Numbered from the stretch's first letter, positions 19,444-28,299 are shown. The stretch: DNA of 64,000 bases from Blautia pseudococcoides (GCF_001689125.2 NZ_CP015405.2:3389001-3453000), one strand, 5' to 3'. Program-made: numbers and translations. The notes: a model not told the origin generated them from the letters alone.

Positions 19444-19461
19444 ACCTTTTGCGCATAAGGT
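19444..19461 (-). promoter_or_regulatory. LacI-type operator O1
   Basis: The near-palindrome ACCTTTTGCGCATAAGGT has a central TGCGCA. It lies immediately downstream of the -10 of the binding-protein promoter, a classical repressor position. It shares the core with the sites at 19644-19661 and 23087-23104. Confidence 0.7.
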
Positions 19462-19474
19462 TTTGATGTTTTGT

Positions 19475-19503
19475 ATCTTACCACCAACACCACGTAAAAT
19501 CAA
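19475..19503 (-). promoter_or_regulatory. Promoter of the sugar importer operon (cluster 1)
   Basis: On the minus strand -35 TTGATT (19498-19503) and -10 TAAGAT (19475-19480) have a 17-base spacer, followed by operator O1. Confidence 0.7.
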
Positions 19504-19601
19504 TGTTTTTTATAACACCTAATATGCATTTCTCCATTTTTAACAGAATTTGTCCCCATTTTAACCTGTTATAGCCTATATTTTTGTATATATCTTACAA
19601 T

Positions 19602-19619
19602 AGGTTTTTCGCAAAACCT
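19602..19619 (-). promoter_or_regulatory. LacI-type operator-like site O2
   Basis: AGGTTTTTCGCAAAACCT is an inverted repeat with arms AGGTTTT/AAAACCT around a TCGC centre. It is upstream of the importer promoter and could serve an upstream loop with O1. The centre differs from the other three sites. Confidence 0.5.
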
Positions 19620-19643
19620 TTTTTACAAATTTCGACATCTATA

Positions 19644-19661
19644 TACTTTTGCGCAAAAGTT
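19644..19661 (-). promoter_or_regulatory. LacI-type operator O3 (perfect palindrome)
   Basis: ACTTTTGCGCAAAAGT at 19645-19660 is a perfect 16-base palindrome with the TTGCGCAA centre typical of LacI/GalR operators. It lies about 140 bases upstream of the importer -35, so it may act by looping with O1. Confidence 0.7.
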
Positions 19662-19730
19662 TATATTGTATGACGTCTGCTGTGACCACTCTGCTTCCTT
19701 GTGTATTTTGTATAAAACCAATAAAAGACA

Positions 19731-19775
19731 AAAATGCCGTACGGCTGCAGTCTCCCTGCGGGCCATACGGCATTT
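19731..19775 (-). terminator. Intrinsic terminator of the GH31-lacI unit
   Basis: A long stem with arms AAATGCCGTA/TACGGCATTT closes after the lacI stop codon; on the minus strand it is followed by TTTTTGTCTTTT. Confidence 0.85.
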
Positions 19776-19784
19776 AATATTATT

Positions 19785-20796
19785 TTATTCGTAATTGATC
19801 TTTTTTACGGAATCCCGAATGATCATCCGGGTAGGAAGTACAACCAGTGTCTCTGCCTCCTCCGGTCTTCCCTCCAGCATCTTCACCAGCATATCAACAG
19901 CCACCCGGCCTTTCTCCTGGATATCCTGACGCACTGTGGTCAGTGCCGGTCTTACCAGGGATGCATACTCCACATCATCAAATCCTGTGATGGAAAGTTC
20001 ATCCGGGATCTTCCTGCCTTTGTCCTGCAGCGCATTGAGAAGCATAGATGCATAATAATCCGAGGCGCATATGACCGCTGTGTATGCAAAAGACTTTTCA
20101 TACAGCTCCTCCAGGTTATCCTGCTCTCCCCTGTTTCCGGATCGTATCTTAAGGAAATGGTCTTCACTGCCGGATAGTCCGGCCTCCTCCATGGCCTGGC
20201 AGTATCCCAGAAAGCGCTGATGATCCAGGTTTATATTATTATCTGCCAGGAAGGCTATTTTCCTGTGGCCGCAGCCAATCACATATTTTGTCATTTCATA
20301 TGCTGCTTTTTTATCTTCCAGACGGACGTTGATACAGTTGTCCAAATCATCGGTGTCATAATCATCAATGATCACAATGGGCTTTTTGTAGCGTTCCTGC
20401 AGATATGAGATTTCCCCCTCCACAAAACCGCAGGTCACCAGTCCATCCATGTTCCAGGACAAGATAAACTGCCTGTACATCATTCAGTGCATAGACCATC
20501 AGATTATAACCTTTGCTCCTCACACGCTCCTCCACTGCGCCCAGCAGTTCGCCGAAGAACTGGTCTTTAAATGGATTTTCTTTTCCGTTGACCTTGACTA
20601 CCATACCAATGATCCTGGAGCGTTTGCTTGCCAGATTCCTGGCATTGATGTTCGGCATATAGTCATACTCCTCCAGAACCTTCCTGATACGCTCCACATT
20701 GGCTGGCGAAACCTCTTTTGTCTTGCCGTGAATGACGTTTGACACCGTGGTGGTGCTCACGTTCAGCATATTGGCTATCTCTTTAATTGTAATCAT
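19785..20796 (-). pseudogene. LacI/GalR-family regulator, interrupted by a frameshift
   Basis: The N-terminal part (20796 down to about 20470) has the LacI helix-turn-helix, TIKEIANMLNVSTTTVSNVI, followed by the start of the ligand-binding domain. The C-terminal part (20483-19785) continues the same domain in a different frame (MDGLVTCGFVEGE onward, ending with the normal GFDDVEYASLVRPALTT region). The frames meet around 20465-20483, and one extra or two missing bases would explain it. Without the shift a protein of about 335 residues, normal for the family, would result. It follows the GH31 gene in the same direction, separated by a structured repeat. The four operators nearby suggest it was, or is, the regulator of cluster 1. 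A sequencing or assembly error cannot be excluded. Confidence 0.85.
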
Positions 20797-20804
20797 TTCA
20801 AAGT

Positions 20805-20964
20805 CCCCAATCTGTTTACAGTTCAGACAGGTCTGCGCATTTACTGCGCTGACCGTATGAAAAAGTAGTGCCAGCAGGCATCCAGCCCATCGCGAAGCGA
20901 TTTTTAATGGCTGGATGCGTAACAGTTCAGCTTGTCTGAACTGTTACCCCAATCTGTTTACAGT
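20805..20964. repeat. Structured repeat element, copy 1, within an 18-bp direct repeat
   Basis: The element (about 20818-20947) has terminal inverted repeats ACAGTTCAGACA (20818-20829) and TGTCTGAACTGT (20933-20944). Inside it are a conserved hairpin (GGTCTGCGCA / TGCGCTGACC, 20830-20855) and a second hairpin with arms GCATCCAGCC (20878-20887) and GGCTGGATGC (20909-20918) enclosing ATCGC-GAA-GCGAT. A further palindrome, AACAGTTCAG-cttgt-CTGAACTGTT, is at 20921-20945. CCCCAATCTGTTTACAGT occurs at 20805-20822 and again at 20947-20964. The element separates the GH31 stop from the LacI start. A related copy is at 52416-52551. It has no coding capacity and resembles a MITE or REP-type element. Confidence 0.75.
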
Positions 20965-23021
20965 ATTTCTGTAGTGATCTCTTTTCTGCGGCTTCCTGTA
21001 TAAGTACATCTGCCGCTTCTGTCGACTACAATCTTACCATAATTTTCGGGGTTTTCATAGTCTTTCCCTTTGCCGTCATCCTCATACCACTCATAAGATG
21101 CGCCTTCTTTTACAAATGCAACAGCCTTTACCCGGTCCATGTCCACTTCATCGGTATACTCTCCGCCGCCGGACAGGAGCAATATTTTATCCGGACGCAG
21201 AAATACCGGCATTTCACTAAGCCCTGCCTTCACATAGTGATGTCCTGCGGGGAGGATTTCCGTATCATAGTCAGTCAGGCTCCGGAAACGGAGAAGTGCC
21301 ATCTCCTCAGGCAGATATACATACCTTCCTTCCGCATTCTGGGTGTAGACCGGAGCAATCATAAGGCTGTCCCCCACTAAAAGCTGGTCCTCCACCTGGG
21401 AGGCAAAGGTGTCTTCCGTGTATACGAAAGACAGAGGCATAAAGTACATATCCCCGAAAAGGGCCGCTTTCATGTATTCACTGTAAATATAGGGCAGCAG
21501 TCCATAGCGGATCCCCAGTATACCCGCAAACTGCTCCGTATGGTCAAACCGGTAAACCTCCTGCATTCTGGTCCCCAGTGCTGTGTGATTCCTCATAAGC
21601 GGGGAGAACATGGCAAGCTGGATCCAGCGCATGACCAGATCTTCCGTAGTATCAGAACCAAAGCCGCCGATATCGGCGCCTGTGTAGAGTATTCCCACCA
21701 TATTCAGGGACGGCATCATCTTCAGATTGAGAAGCAGGTGCTGCCACCAGGACTTGTTGTCTCCTGTCCAGATACCGCCATACCGGTGCATACCCACGTA
21801 GGAGGAGCGTGAAAACATCAGGATCCTCTTGTCCGGGCACAGGCGCTCAAATGCCTCTCCGGCCGCTCTGGTCATGTTATAGCCGAACAGGTTATGTACT
21901 TTGTCGTGGCGCACATTTCCAACATCTGTGCTGTGGTAAAACTTTTTAAAGTCCTCCGTATTGTTTGCCAGACTATCCACCAGACCCGTAAATTTCTGGA
22001 AAGTATCCAGATCCAGATTCTTTCCCTTCAGCTCTGCAATGGCGTCAATGGTATCATCCATGCGGTCCTGTGCAAAAAAGATGGATGGCTCGTTCATATC
22101 GTTCCAGAAACCTTCTATTCCTTTATCCAAAAGGAACTGATACTGATTTCCGAACCACTCCCGTGCCTCACGGTTTAACACATCAGGAAAATGCACCTGT
22201 CCCGGCCATACACCGGCGATAAACTCTTTTCCGTCTTTATCCTTACAGAAATAACCTTTCTCCACACCTTCCTCATAGACCGGATAACCTTCCTCCACTT
22301 TTACACCCGCATCAATGATAGGCACCAGTCGGATGTTCTGTGCCTTCATATCTCTCACAAGGCCTTCAAAATCAGGGAAGCGTTCCTCATCAATGGTAAA
22401 GTCTTTGTACCGTTCCATATAATCAATATCCAGGTAAATACTGTCAAGCGGCAGATGGTTTTTCCTGTGCTCCTCTGCCACCTCACGGATGTCCGCCTCA
22501 CATTGATATCCCCATCGGCTCTGCTGGTATCCGAATGCCCACCTGGGCGGAATATAGCTTCTGCCAATAAGCCCCCGAAATTCTTTTACAATTGAGCGGA
22601 TACCACTGCCATTTAGGATGTATACATCAGCGTCCGGCTCCTCCAGTGTAATGACCAGTTCATCCATATGGGTATAGCCTACATCAAAACTGATGATTCC
22701 CGGGTAATCGAAAAAAACACCGAAGGTCTCTTCACCTGCGACCACCAAAAAGTTATGGGACGCGTAAAGGGAATGCCTGTCTTCCAGATGGTTCGGTTCA
22801 TCCGCGCAGCAGCTCTTGTAAAGCCATCCCCTTTTGTTGATTCCTCTCACATTTTCACCCAGTCCGTATACCAAGTCCTTTTCCCCAAGGCGGCAGGAAA
22901 ATATGAGTCTGCCATCCTGTACCGTCTGTTTCAGGTAAGGCAGCGAATGATCCTCTGCTGTTATCTCCTTTACAACCGCATCCGTACAGAAAGGATTTCC
23001 GTATGTGTATTTCCGTATCAT
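20958..23021 (-). CDS. GH31 alpha-glucosidase
   Basis: The 687-residue intracellular enzyme (no signal peptide) cleaves terminal alpha-linked glucose from oligosaccharides. The GH31 nucleophile is Asp308 in GFWNDMNEPS, and the probable acid/base is Asp421 in GGIWTGDN. The substrate-recognition segment IYLDIDYMERYKDFT is of the alpha-glucosidase rather than alpha-xylosidase kind. The N-terminal galactose-mutarotase-like domain and a C-terminal beta domain are present, and length is normal. The ATG at 23019-23021 follows AGGAGGAATAGAC. A promoter and LacI-type operator precede it, and the broken lacI gene follows, so its expression is probably tied to the importer at 16-19 kb. Relaxed specificity such as isomaltose or sucrose analogues is possible. 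Confidence 0.94.
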   Translation of the reverse strand: MIRKYTYGNPFCTDAVVKEITAEDHSLPYLKQTVQDGRLIFSCRLGEKDLVYGLGENVRGINKRGWLYKSCCADEPNHLEDRHSLYASHNFLVVAGEETFGVFFDYPGIISFDVGYTHMDELVITLEEPDADVYILNGSGIRSIVKEFRGLIGRSYIPPRWAFGYQQSRWGYQCEADIREVAEEHRKNHLPLDSIYLDIDYMERYKDFTIDEERFPDFEGLVRDMKAQNIRLVPIIDAGVKVEEGYPVYEEGVEKGYFCKDKDGKEFIAGVWPGQVHFPDVLNREAREWFGNQYQFLLDKGIEGFWNDMNEPSIFFAQDRMDDTIDAIAELKGKNLDLDTFQKFTGLVDSLANNTEDFKKFYHSTDVGNVRHDKVHNLFGYNMTRAAGEAFERLCPDKRILMFSRSSYVGMHRYGGIWTGDNKSWWQHLLLNLKMMPSLNMVGILYTGADIGGFGSDTTEDLVMRWIQLAMFSPLMRNHTALGTRMQEVYRFDHTEQFAGILGIRYGLLPYIYSEYMKAALFGDMYFMPLSFVYTEDTFASQVEDQLLVGDSLMIAPVYTQNAEGRYVYLPEEMALLRFRSLTDYDTEILPAGHHYVKAGLSEMPVFLRPDKILLLSGGGEYTDEVDMDRVKAVAFVKEGASYEWYEDDGKGKDYENPENYGKIVVDRSGRCTYTGSRRKEITTEIL

Positions 23022-23056
23022 GTCTATTCCTCCTGGTTCTCCATTATTATTTGGAC

Positions 23057-23085
23057 ATCATAGCACATGCCTATTTATGCCGCAA
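23057..23085 (-). promoter_or_regulatory. Promoter of the GH31 alpha-glucosidase gene
   Basis: On the minus strand -35 TTGCGG (23080-23085) and -10 TATGAT (23057-23062) have a 17-base spacer. The LacI-type operator at 23087-23104 abuts the -35. Confidence 0.65.
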
Positions 23086-23086
23086 T

Positions 23087-23104
23087 ACCTTTTGCGCATA
23101 ATTT
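23087..23104 (-). promoter_or_regulatory. LacI-type operator O4 before the GH31 gene
   Basis: ACCTTTTGCGCATAATTT shares 14 consecutive bases with operator O1 (ACCTTTTGCGCATA) and the TGCGCA centre with O1 and O3. This ties the GH31 gene and the importer operon to one regulator. Confidence 0.65.
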
Positions 23105-23231
23105 ATACTTCATACAATATATATTAAATACATTATGGCATATTTTCAGGATTTTTCTACTCATATATGGTTTTATGCACAAACTTCCAGAGATAATTTT
23201 AGTCATAATAACAACGGCAAAAATAAACAAG

Positions 23232-23255
23232 GGAACGTACTCTCGTACATTCCCC
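23232..23255 (-). terminator. Intrinsic terminator after the oxidoreductase gene
   Basis: The hairpin GGGAACGTAC-tctc-GTACATTCCC (one mismatch) is followed on the minus strand by TTGTTTATTTTT. The remaining bases of the 305-base gap hold the GH31 promoter and operator and nothing else I can name. Confidence 0.7.
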
Positions 23256-23326
23256 GGTATTAGCTTTATTGTTCTGATCACTGCGCCACTTCTGAACTCA
23301 GGCCGCTGTTATTTTGTTAAATCCTG

Positions 23327-24307
23327 TTATTTTTCCATAGGATAGCAAAGTCCCCAATTCTTACGGACTGCATCCATCTGCTCCATGATCCGGACTGTCT
23401 GGCTGTGGGACATTTGAGGACACTCACAAAGTCCCTCCTCTATGGCCTTTTTGCAGGCTCTCACCTCATATTCATAACCGCTTATCTGCTTTGGCTGGTC
23501 ATACCGGGCAGTCACTTCCCGTTTCTCATTATAGACCGTGATGGATTCAAAATTATTGATATTCTCCACCACAAGGAAACCTTTTGTTCCGTAAATGACC
23601 CCCTGTCTGTCAGAAAGCGCCCGGAGGGAATTGTTCAGCACAGACATCCTGCCGTCCGGATAGCAGAGGGTAATGCTGCTCTGCGCATCCACGCCTGTGT
23701 CTGTCATTACCACAGAGGTATCTATGGATGAAATATCATCTCCAAACGCGATAGATGCAAACGTCAGGGTGTAAACACCTACATCCAGCAGCGCACCCCC
23801 CGCCAGTTCCGGCACCATCATCCTGTGGACGGATTCCAGAAGGTATCCCAGATTGGCGGTCAGGGTATACGGCTTACCGATGGCCCCCGAGGCAATGACT
23901 TCCTGCAGTGTCTCCGCCATGGGCATATATCTCACCCACATAGCCTCTGCCAGCAGCAGACCTTTTTCTTTTGCCAGCGCCGTCATCTCCCGGGCTTCCT
24001 GTGCATTTACGGAAAATGCTTTCTCACACAGGACATTCCTGCCGTTTTCCAGCAGCATCTTTACATTTGCACAGTGTTCGGAAATGGGAGTTGCCACATA
24101 TACCAGATCCACCTTTCCATCCGCTGCCATTTCTTCATATGTACCGTATGCTTTTTCAAATCCGAATTTTGCCGCGAAAGCATCCGCTTTCTCCTGGCTT
24201 CTGGACGCCACTGCGTACAGTTCCACATCCTCCATATACCCAAGTGTCTCCGCCATAGTCGCAGCAATATTCCCTGTACTTAACACACCCATTCTTAGTT
24301 TCTTCAT
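23327..24307 (-). CDS. Gfo/Idh/MocA-family NAD(P)-dependent oxidoreductase
   Basis: The 326-residue protein has an N-terminal Rossmann fold (MGVLSTGNIAATMAE) and the family's EKP-like motif as CEKAFSVNAQEA, where the usual proline is alanine. The C-terminal alpha/beta domain follows. Such enzymes oxidise or reduce sugars, sugar alcohols or inositols, or act as dimeric dihydrodiol-type dehydrogenases. The start is ATG 24305-24307, with GAAGGAG upstream; the frame is open further up but overlaps the preceding gene's stop. It lies 38 bases after the zinc dehydrogenase gene. The pair suggests two-step redox conversion of a sugar or polyol, but the substrate is unknown. Confidence 0.9.
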   Translation of the reverse strand: MKKLRMGVLSTGNIAATMAETLGYMEDVELYAVASRSQEKADAFAAKFGFEKAYGTYEEMAADGKVDLVYVATPISEHCANVKMLLENGRNVLCEKAFSVNAQEAREMTALAKEKGLLLAEAMWVRYMPMAETLQEVIASGAIGKPYTLTANLGYLLESVHRMMVPELAGGALLDVGVYTLTFASIAFGDDISSIDTSVVMTDTGVDAQSSITLCYPDGRMSVLNNSLRALSDRQGVIYGTKGFLVVENINNFESITVYNEKREVTARYDQPKQISGYEYEVRACKKAIEEGLCECPQMSHSQTVRIMEQMDAVRKNWGLCYPMEK

Positions 24308-24345
24308 GCCTGTCTCCTTCTGCGGAATAAATTTCCGCTGTATCC

Positions 24346-25455
24346 TCATGGTTTCACCGCAAATTTTATTATTCCATCCTGCCTGCCTTCAAATATTTCA
24401 TATGCCTTCAAGATACCGTCCAGGCTCGTCCTGTGCGTGATCAGGCAGCTTGTATCCAGTTTTTTCGCTGACAATAGCTCCATGATCTCCTCACAATAGC
24501 ATCCGTCCACTCCGCCTGTTTTAAAGGTCAGGTTCTTGCCGTACATCCGGGGCAGGGGAAGGACCTGTTCTTCCTCATACATGGCAACTGCCACGACAGC
24601 CGCATTGGGCCTGGCAATCTTCCATGCCGTCTCAAAAGTATCCGCCCCGCCAGCAGCTTCAAATACCACATCAGCGCCTCTCCCATGACTCTCTGAGAGG
24701 ATACGCCCTACAACATACTCCTGCACTTTTCCTGCCACGTCCGCATAATCCTCCGCCCCGCAGCGGCAGCGCTCCGGCATGGGGCATACCACCACGTCAG
24801 CCAGCCCTTGTCTTTTGGCCAGTTCCAGCCTGTCTGCATCCACATCTATGGCAATGATCTTTGCCGGACTGTATAACCGGGCACACATCATGGTGCAAAG
24901 ACCTGTGGGACCGGCGCCCAGGACCGCAACCGTATCCGCAGGTTTTAATCCGCCCAGTTTGGCAGCCCAGTAACCGGTTGAAAGAATGTCTCCGATGAAC
25001 AGGGCTTCCTCGTCGGTCACATGGTCAGGTATCTTAGTCAGGCCATTGTCCGCATAGGGAATGCGGCAGTATTCCGCCTGTCCTCCGTCTATGCGGCATC
25101 CAAGCGCCCAGCCGCCGTTTTCATCCTCGCAGTTATTCACAAATCCCCTTCTGCAGAAAAAGCACTCCCCGCAGAATGTCTCCACATTGACAGCCACCCG
25201 GTCACCGGGGCGGACCTTCTTTACAGCACTTCCGGTCTCCACTACCTGTCCCACAAACTCATGGCCCAGAATGGTTCCCGGCACTGCCCTGGGCACCGCT
25301 CCGTGTTTTATATGGATATCACTGGAGCATATGGTTGTGAGAGTAACTTTCACGACCGCATCCGCGGCATTTCGGATAACAGGGATATCCCGCTCTTCAA
25401 GGGCTATGTTTCCCTTTCCCTGATATACAACAGCACGCATCTTATTTTTCTGCAA
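24346..25455 (-). CDS. Zinc-dependent medium-chain alcohol/polyol dehydrogenase
   Basis: The 369-residue protein belongs to the medium-chain dehydrogenase/reductase superfamily. Catalytic zinc ligands are Cys43 in TICSSD and His65-Glu66 in LGHEF. Four structural zinc cysteines are at 95, 98, 101 and 109. The NAD-binding motif is VLGAGPTG. The best start is TTG at 25455, because AGAAGGTG lies six bases upstream of it; the first ATG (25440) has no ribosome site. It sits 27 bases after nadE and before the Gfo/Idh/MocA gene. Relatives include sorbitol, threonine and glutathione-independent formaldehyde dehydrogenases; the substrate cannot be assigned. Confidence 0.92.
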   Translation of the reverse strand: MQKNKMRAVVYQGKGNIALEERDIPVIRNAADAVVKVTLTTICSSDIHIKHGAVPRAVPGTILGHEFVGQVVETGSAVKKVRPGDRVAVNVETFCGECFFCRRGFVNNCEDENGGWALGCRIDGGQAEYCRIPYADNGLTKIPDHVTDEEALFIGDILSTGYWAAKLGGLKPADTVAVLGAGPTGLCTMMCARLYSPAKIIAIDVDADRLELAKRQGLADVVVCPMPERCRCGAEDYADVAGKVQEYVVGRILSESHGRGADVVFEAAGGADTFETAWKIARPNAAVVAVAMYEEEQVLPLPRMYGKNLTFKTGGVDGCYCEEIMELLSAKKLDTSCLITHRTSLDGILKAYEIFEGRQDGIIKFAVKP

Positions 25456-25482
25456 CTTTTACACCTTCTTTTCCCGAACCTG

Positions 25483-27396
25483 TTATCCCAATGTATCCAG
25501 TTCATCCATCCAGATCCTCACGCACGCATCACTGGGCATCCGGAGATCCCCTCTCGGTGACACCGCCACACTTCCCACCTTAGGGCCGTCCGGCAGACAG
25601 GAGCGCTTGAACTGCTGGGAGAAAAATCTCCAGTAAAATTTCTTCAGCCATTTTAATATCACTTCGTCATGATACATGCCGGCAAAGGCAATTCTGGCGA
25701 TCCGGTAAATTTTCCCCGGTCCGTACTGGAAACGCATCATATAGTACAGGAAGAAATCGTGCAGCTCGTACGGGCCTACCAAATCCTCTGTCTTCTGGGA
25801 AATAACCCCATCCTTCGGAGGAAGCAGCTCCGGGCTTACAGGCGTATCCAGCACGTCCTCCAGGATAGCCGCCAGTTCCGGCTCTTTGCAGGTATCCGCA
25901 TAGTAGCGCACAAGATGTCGTACCAGTGTTTTCGGAACAGAGCCGTTGACTCCGTACATGGACATATGATCCCCGTTATAAGTCGCCCAGCCCAGAGCCA
26001 GCTCTGACAGATCTCCCGTTCCGATCACAAGACCGCCCAGGCTGTTGGCAATATCCATGATGACCTGGGTCCTCTCCCTTGCCTGGGCATTTTCAAAGGT
26101 CACACTGTGGTCTTCATAATCATGTCCGATATCTTCAAAATGCTGTAGTACTGCCTTTTTTATGTCAACCTCACGGAGGGAGGCTCCCAGCCTTCTTGTC
26201 AGCTCACATGCATTGGTATAGGTCCTGTCGGTGGTGCCGAAGCATGGCATGGTCACTGCTGTGATCCGGCTTCTGTCCAGGCCGCACAGATCAAATGCCC
26301 TGGCGGTCACTAACAGGGCAAGGGTGGAATCCAGACCACCGGAGATACCCAGGACCGCGGCTTTGCTGCCGGTATGGTCCAGACGCTTTTTCAGGCCCAT
26401 AGCCTGTATCGTTAGAATTTCGTCACATCTTCTGTCCCTGTCCGTTTTATCTTCCGGTACAAAGGGACTGGGGTCAAAAAATCTGGACAGAGGCGTTTGT
26501 TCCTCCTTCACATGGAAATAGATCTGCGTATGCTCTTCCTTGGACTCCGGCTGCCAGGTGGAGATCCTCCGTCTCTCACTCTCCAGACGCTCCACATCAA
26601 TTTCCCCGTAAATGGTCTCATTTGCAAAACGTTTTGCCTCCCGCAGGACAGTGCCGTTCTCCGCAATCAGGTTCTGTCCCCCGAATACCAAATCCTGGGT
26701 GGACTCCCCGTTGCCTGCCGTGGCATACACATATCCGCAGATCAGGCGCGCGGACTGTCCGCTTACCAGTTCCCTGCGGTAAGCGTCTTTTCCCGTTGTC
26801 TCATCGCTGGCTGAGAGATTGACGATCAAAGTGGCTCCTGCCATGGCATGGAATATACTGGGCGGGTTAGGCGCCCACAGATCCTCACAGATTTCCGCTG
26901 CCACACAGAGACCCGGCACTTCCGCACAGTGGAACAGCAGATTCATGCCAAAAGGAACCTTTTCCCCCTGCCAGTCCACATATCCGTCAAAAGCCTGACC
27001 CGGTACAAAATATCTGGCCTCATAAAATTCAGCGTAATTGGGCAGATGATGCTTGGGAACAAACCCCAGGATCCTGCCCTGATTCAGCACAGCTGCCGCA
27101 TTGTAGAGCTTTCCTTTATGCCGCAGGGGCAGTCCGATAAAGATCAGTCCGTCAATATCCTGAAGCTCTCTCTGCATGATCTTAAGCTCTTCCTCTGTTC
27201 TGTGCAGCAGGGTTTCCTGCCAGAACAGATCCTGGCAGGTATACCCTGTCAGGCAGAGTTCCGGAAATACCAGGACCTTTGCCCCGTTCTTTGCCATCTC
27301 CCTGGCTTTCTCTACGATTGCCTGTCTGTTGTGTACACAGTCTGCTACCAGTACATCCGGTGTGGCGGCTGCTACTTTGATAAAACCATCTCTCAT
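25483..27396 (-). CDS. nadE: Glutamine-dependent NAD+ synthetase
   Basis: The 637-residue enzyme makes NAD+ from deamido-NAD+, ATP and glutamine. An N-terminal nitrilase-type glutaminase domain (about 1-290) shows the catalytic Glu46 in FPELCLTGY and the Cys in EICEDLW. The C-terminal synthetase domain has the PP-loop GISGGLDST. The large two-domain form is common in Firmicutes and Actinobacteria. It lies 18 bases after hslO and 27 bases before the dehydrogenase gene, so it is likely part of a five-gene run (methyltransferase, hslO, nadE, dehydrogenase, oxidoreductase). Confidence 0.96.
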   Translation of the reverse strand: MRDGFIKVAAATPDVLVADCVHNRQAIVEKAREMAKNGAKVLVFPELCLTGYTCQDLFWQETLLHRTEEELKIMQRELQDIDGLIFIGLPLRHKGKLYNAAAVLNQGRILGFVPKHHLPNYAEFYEARYFVPGQAFDGYVDWQGEKVPFGMNLLFHCAEVPGLCVAAEICEDLWAPNPPSIFHAMAGATLIVNLSASDETTGKDAYRRELVSGQSARLICGYVYATAGNGESTQDLVFGGQNLIAENGTVLREAKRFANETIYGEIDVERLESERRRISTWQPESKEEHTQIYFHVKEEQTPLSRFFDPSPFVPEDKTDRDRRCDEILTIQAMGLKKRLDHTGSKAAVLGISGGLDSTLALLVTARAFDLCGLDRSRITAVTMPCFGTTDRTYTNACELTRRLGASLREVDIKKAVLQHFEDIGHDYEDHSVTFENAQARERTQVIMDIANSLGGLVIGTGDLSELALGWATYNGDHMSMYGVNGSVPKTLVRHLVRYYADTCKEPELAAILEDVLDTPVSPELLPPKDGVISQKTEDLVGPYELHDFFLYYMMRFQYGPGKIYRIARIAFAGMYHDEVILKWLKKFYWRFFSQQFKRSCLPDGPKVGSVAVSPRGDLRMPSDACVRIWMDELDTLG

Positions 27397-27414
27397 ATTG
27401 TACCTGACCTTTCT

Positions 27415-28299
27415 CTACCCTCTTTTGCAGCGTTTTAATATATTTTTCATTTCTTCCACAGAGAATGTATAATTCCTGTTGCAGAAATGGCAGTTCATCT
27501 CAATCTCTTTCCCCTCATTGATCATGTCCTGCAGCTCTTTTCTGCCCACAGAGATGAGCGCTCTTTCCACCCGGTCTTTGTTGCAGTTGCAGTAGAACTG
27601 TGTGGGGATGGTCTCGTTGATCTCTATGTCAAAACCATTCAGCAGAATTTCCAGCAGGGACTGGGGGGTGTGGCCCTCCTCCAGCATGGTGGTCACAGAT
27701 GTTACATTTTTCAGGTTTTCTTCCAGACGGCTGATCACCTTTTCCTCTGTAAAGGGCATGAGCTGGATAATAAAACCCCCTGCCTGTTTTACGGTGTTGT
27801 CCTTTTCCATCAGAACGCCTAAGCCTACAGAGGAGGGAACCTGCTCGCTGGTGGCGAAATAGTAGGTCAGATCTTCGGCGATCTCACTGGTCTGCAGTAC
27901 GGTCTGGCCTACATACGGCTCTTTCAGACCCATATCCTTGATCACATTCATGAAGCCCACGCCTACAGCTCCCGCCACGTCCAGTTTTCCCTTGTCGTTT
28001 GCGTGGAGGATGACATTGGGGTTGCCCACGTAGCCTTTTACATTTCCTTTGGAATCCGCAGTCACGGTGATACCCTCCAGAGGGCCTCCTGCCTTGACCT
28101 GCAATGTCAGTAAATCTTTATCGCCCTTCATCATAACACCCATCATGCTTCCGGCTGTGAGAAGGCGGCCCAGGGCTGCTGTGGCCACGGGGCTTGTGTT
28201 GTGTGCTGCCCGGGCGTGCTCTGCCAAATTTCTTGTGGTTGCAGCAAAGGCACGGATCTGGCTGTTTGCTGCGGTTGCTCTTACTATATAGTCTGCCAT
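27415..28299 (-). CDS. hslO: Redox-regulated chaperone Hsp33
   Basis: The 294-residue cytoplasmic holdase is activated by oxidation and heat. The C-terminal zinc-binding cysteines are present as FYCNCN and CHFC, which form disulfides on activation. The N-terminal part begins ADYIVRATAANSQIRAF, typical of the family. The frame is open ten codons further upstream, but the ATG at 28297-28299 has AAGGAG eight bases ahead and begins with the family's usual N-terminus. It is followed after 18 bases by nadE and preceded by a methyltransferase gene. Confidence 0.97.
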   Translation of the reverse strand: MADYIVRATAANSQIRAFAATTRNLAEHARAAHNTSPVATAALGRLLTAGSMMGVMMKGDKDLLTLQVKAGGPLEGITVTADSKGNVKGYVGNPNVILHANDKGKLDVAGAVGVGFMNVIKDMGLKEPYVGQTVLQTSEIAEDLTYYFATSEQVPSSVGLGVLMEKDNTVKQAGGFIIQLMPFTEEKVISRLEENLKNVTSVTTMLEEGHTPQSLLEILLNGFDIEINETIPTQFYCNCNKDRVERALISVGRKELQDMINEGKEIEMNCHFCNRNYTFSVEEMKNILKRCKRG

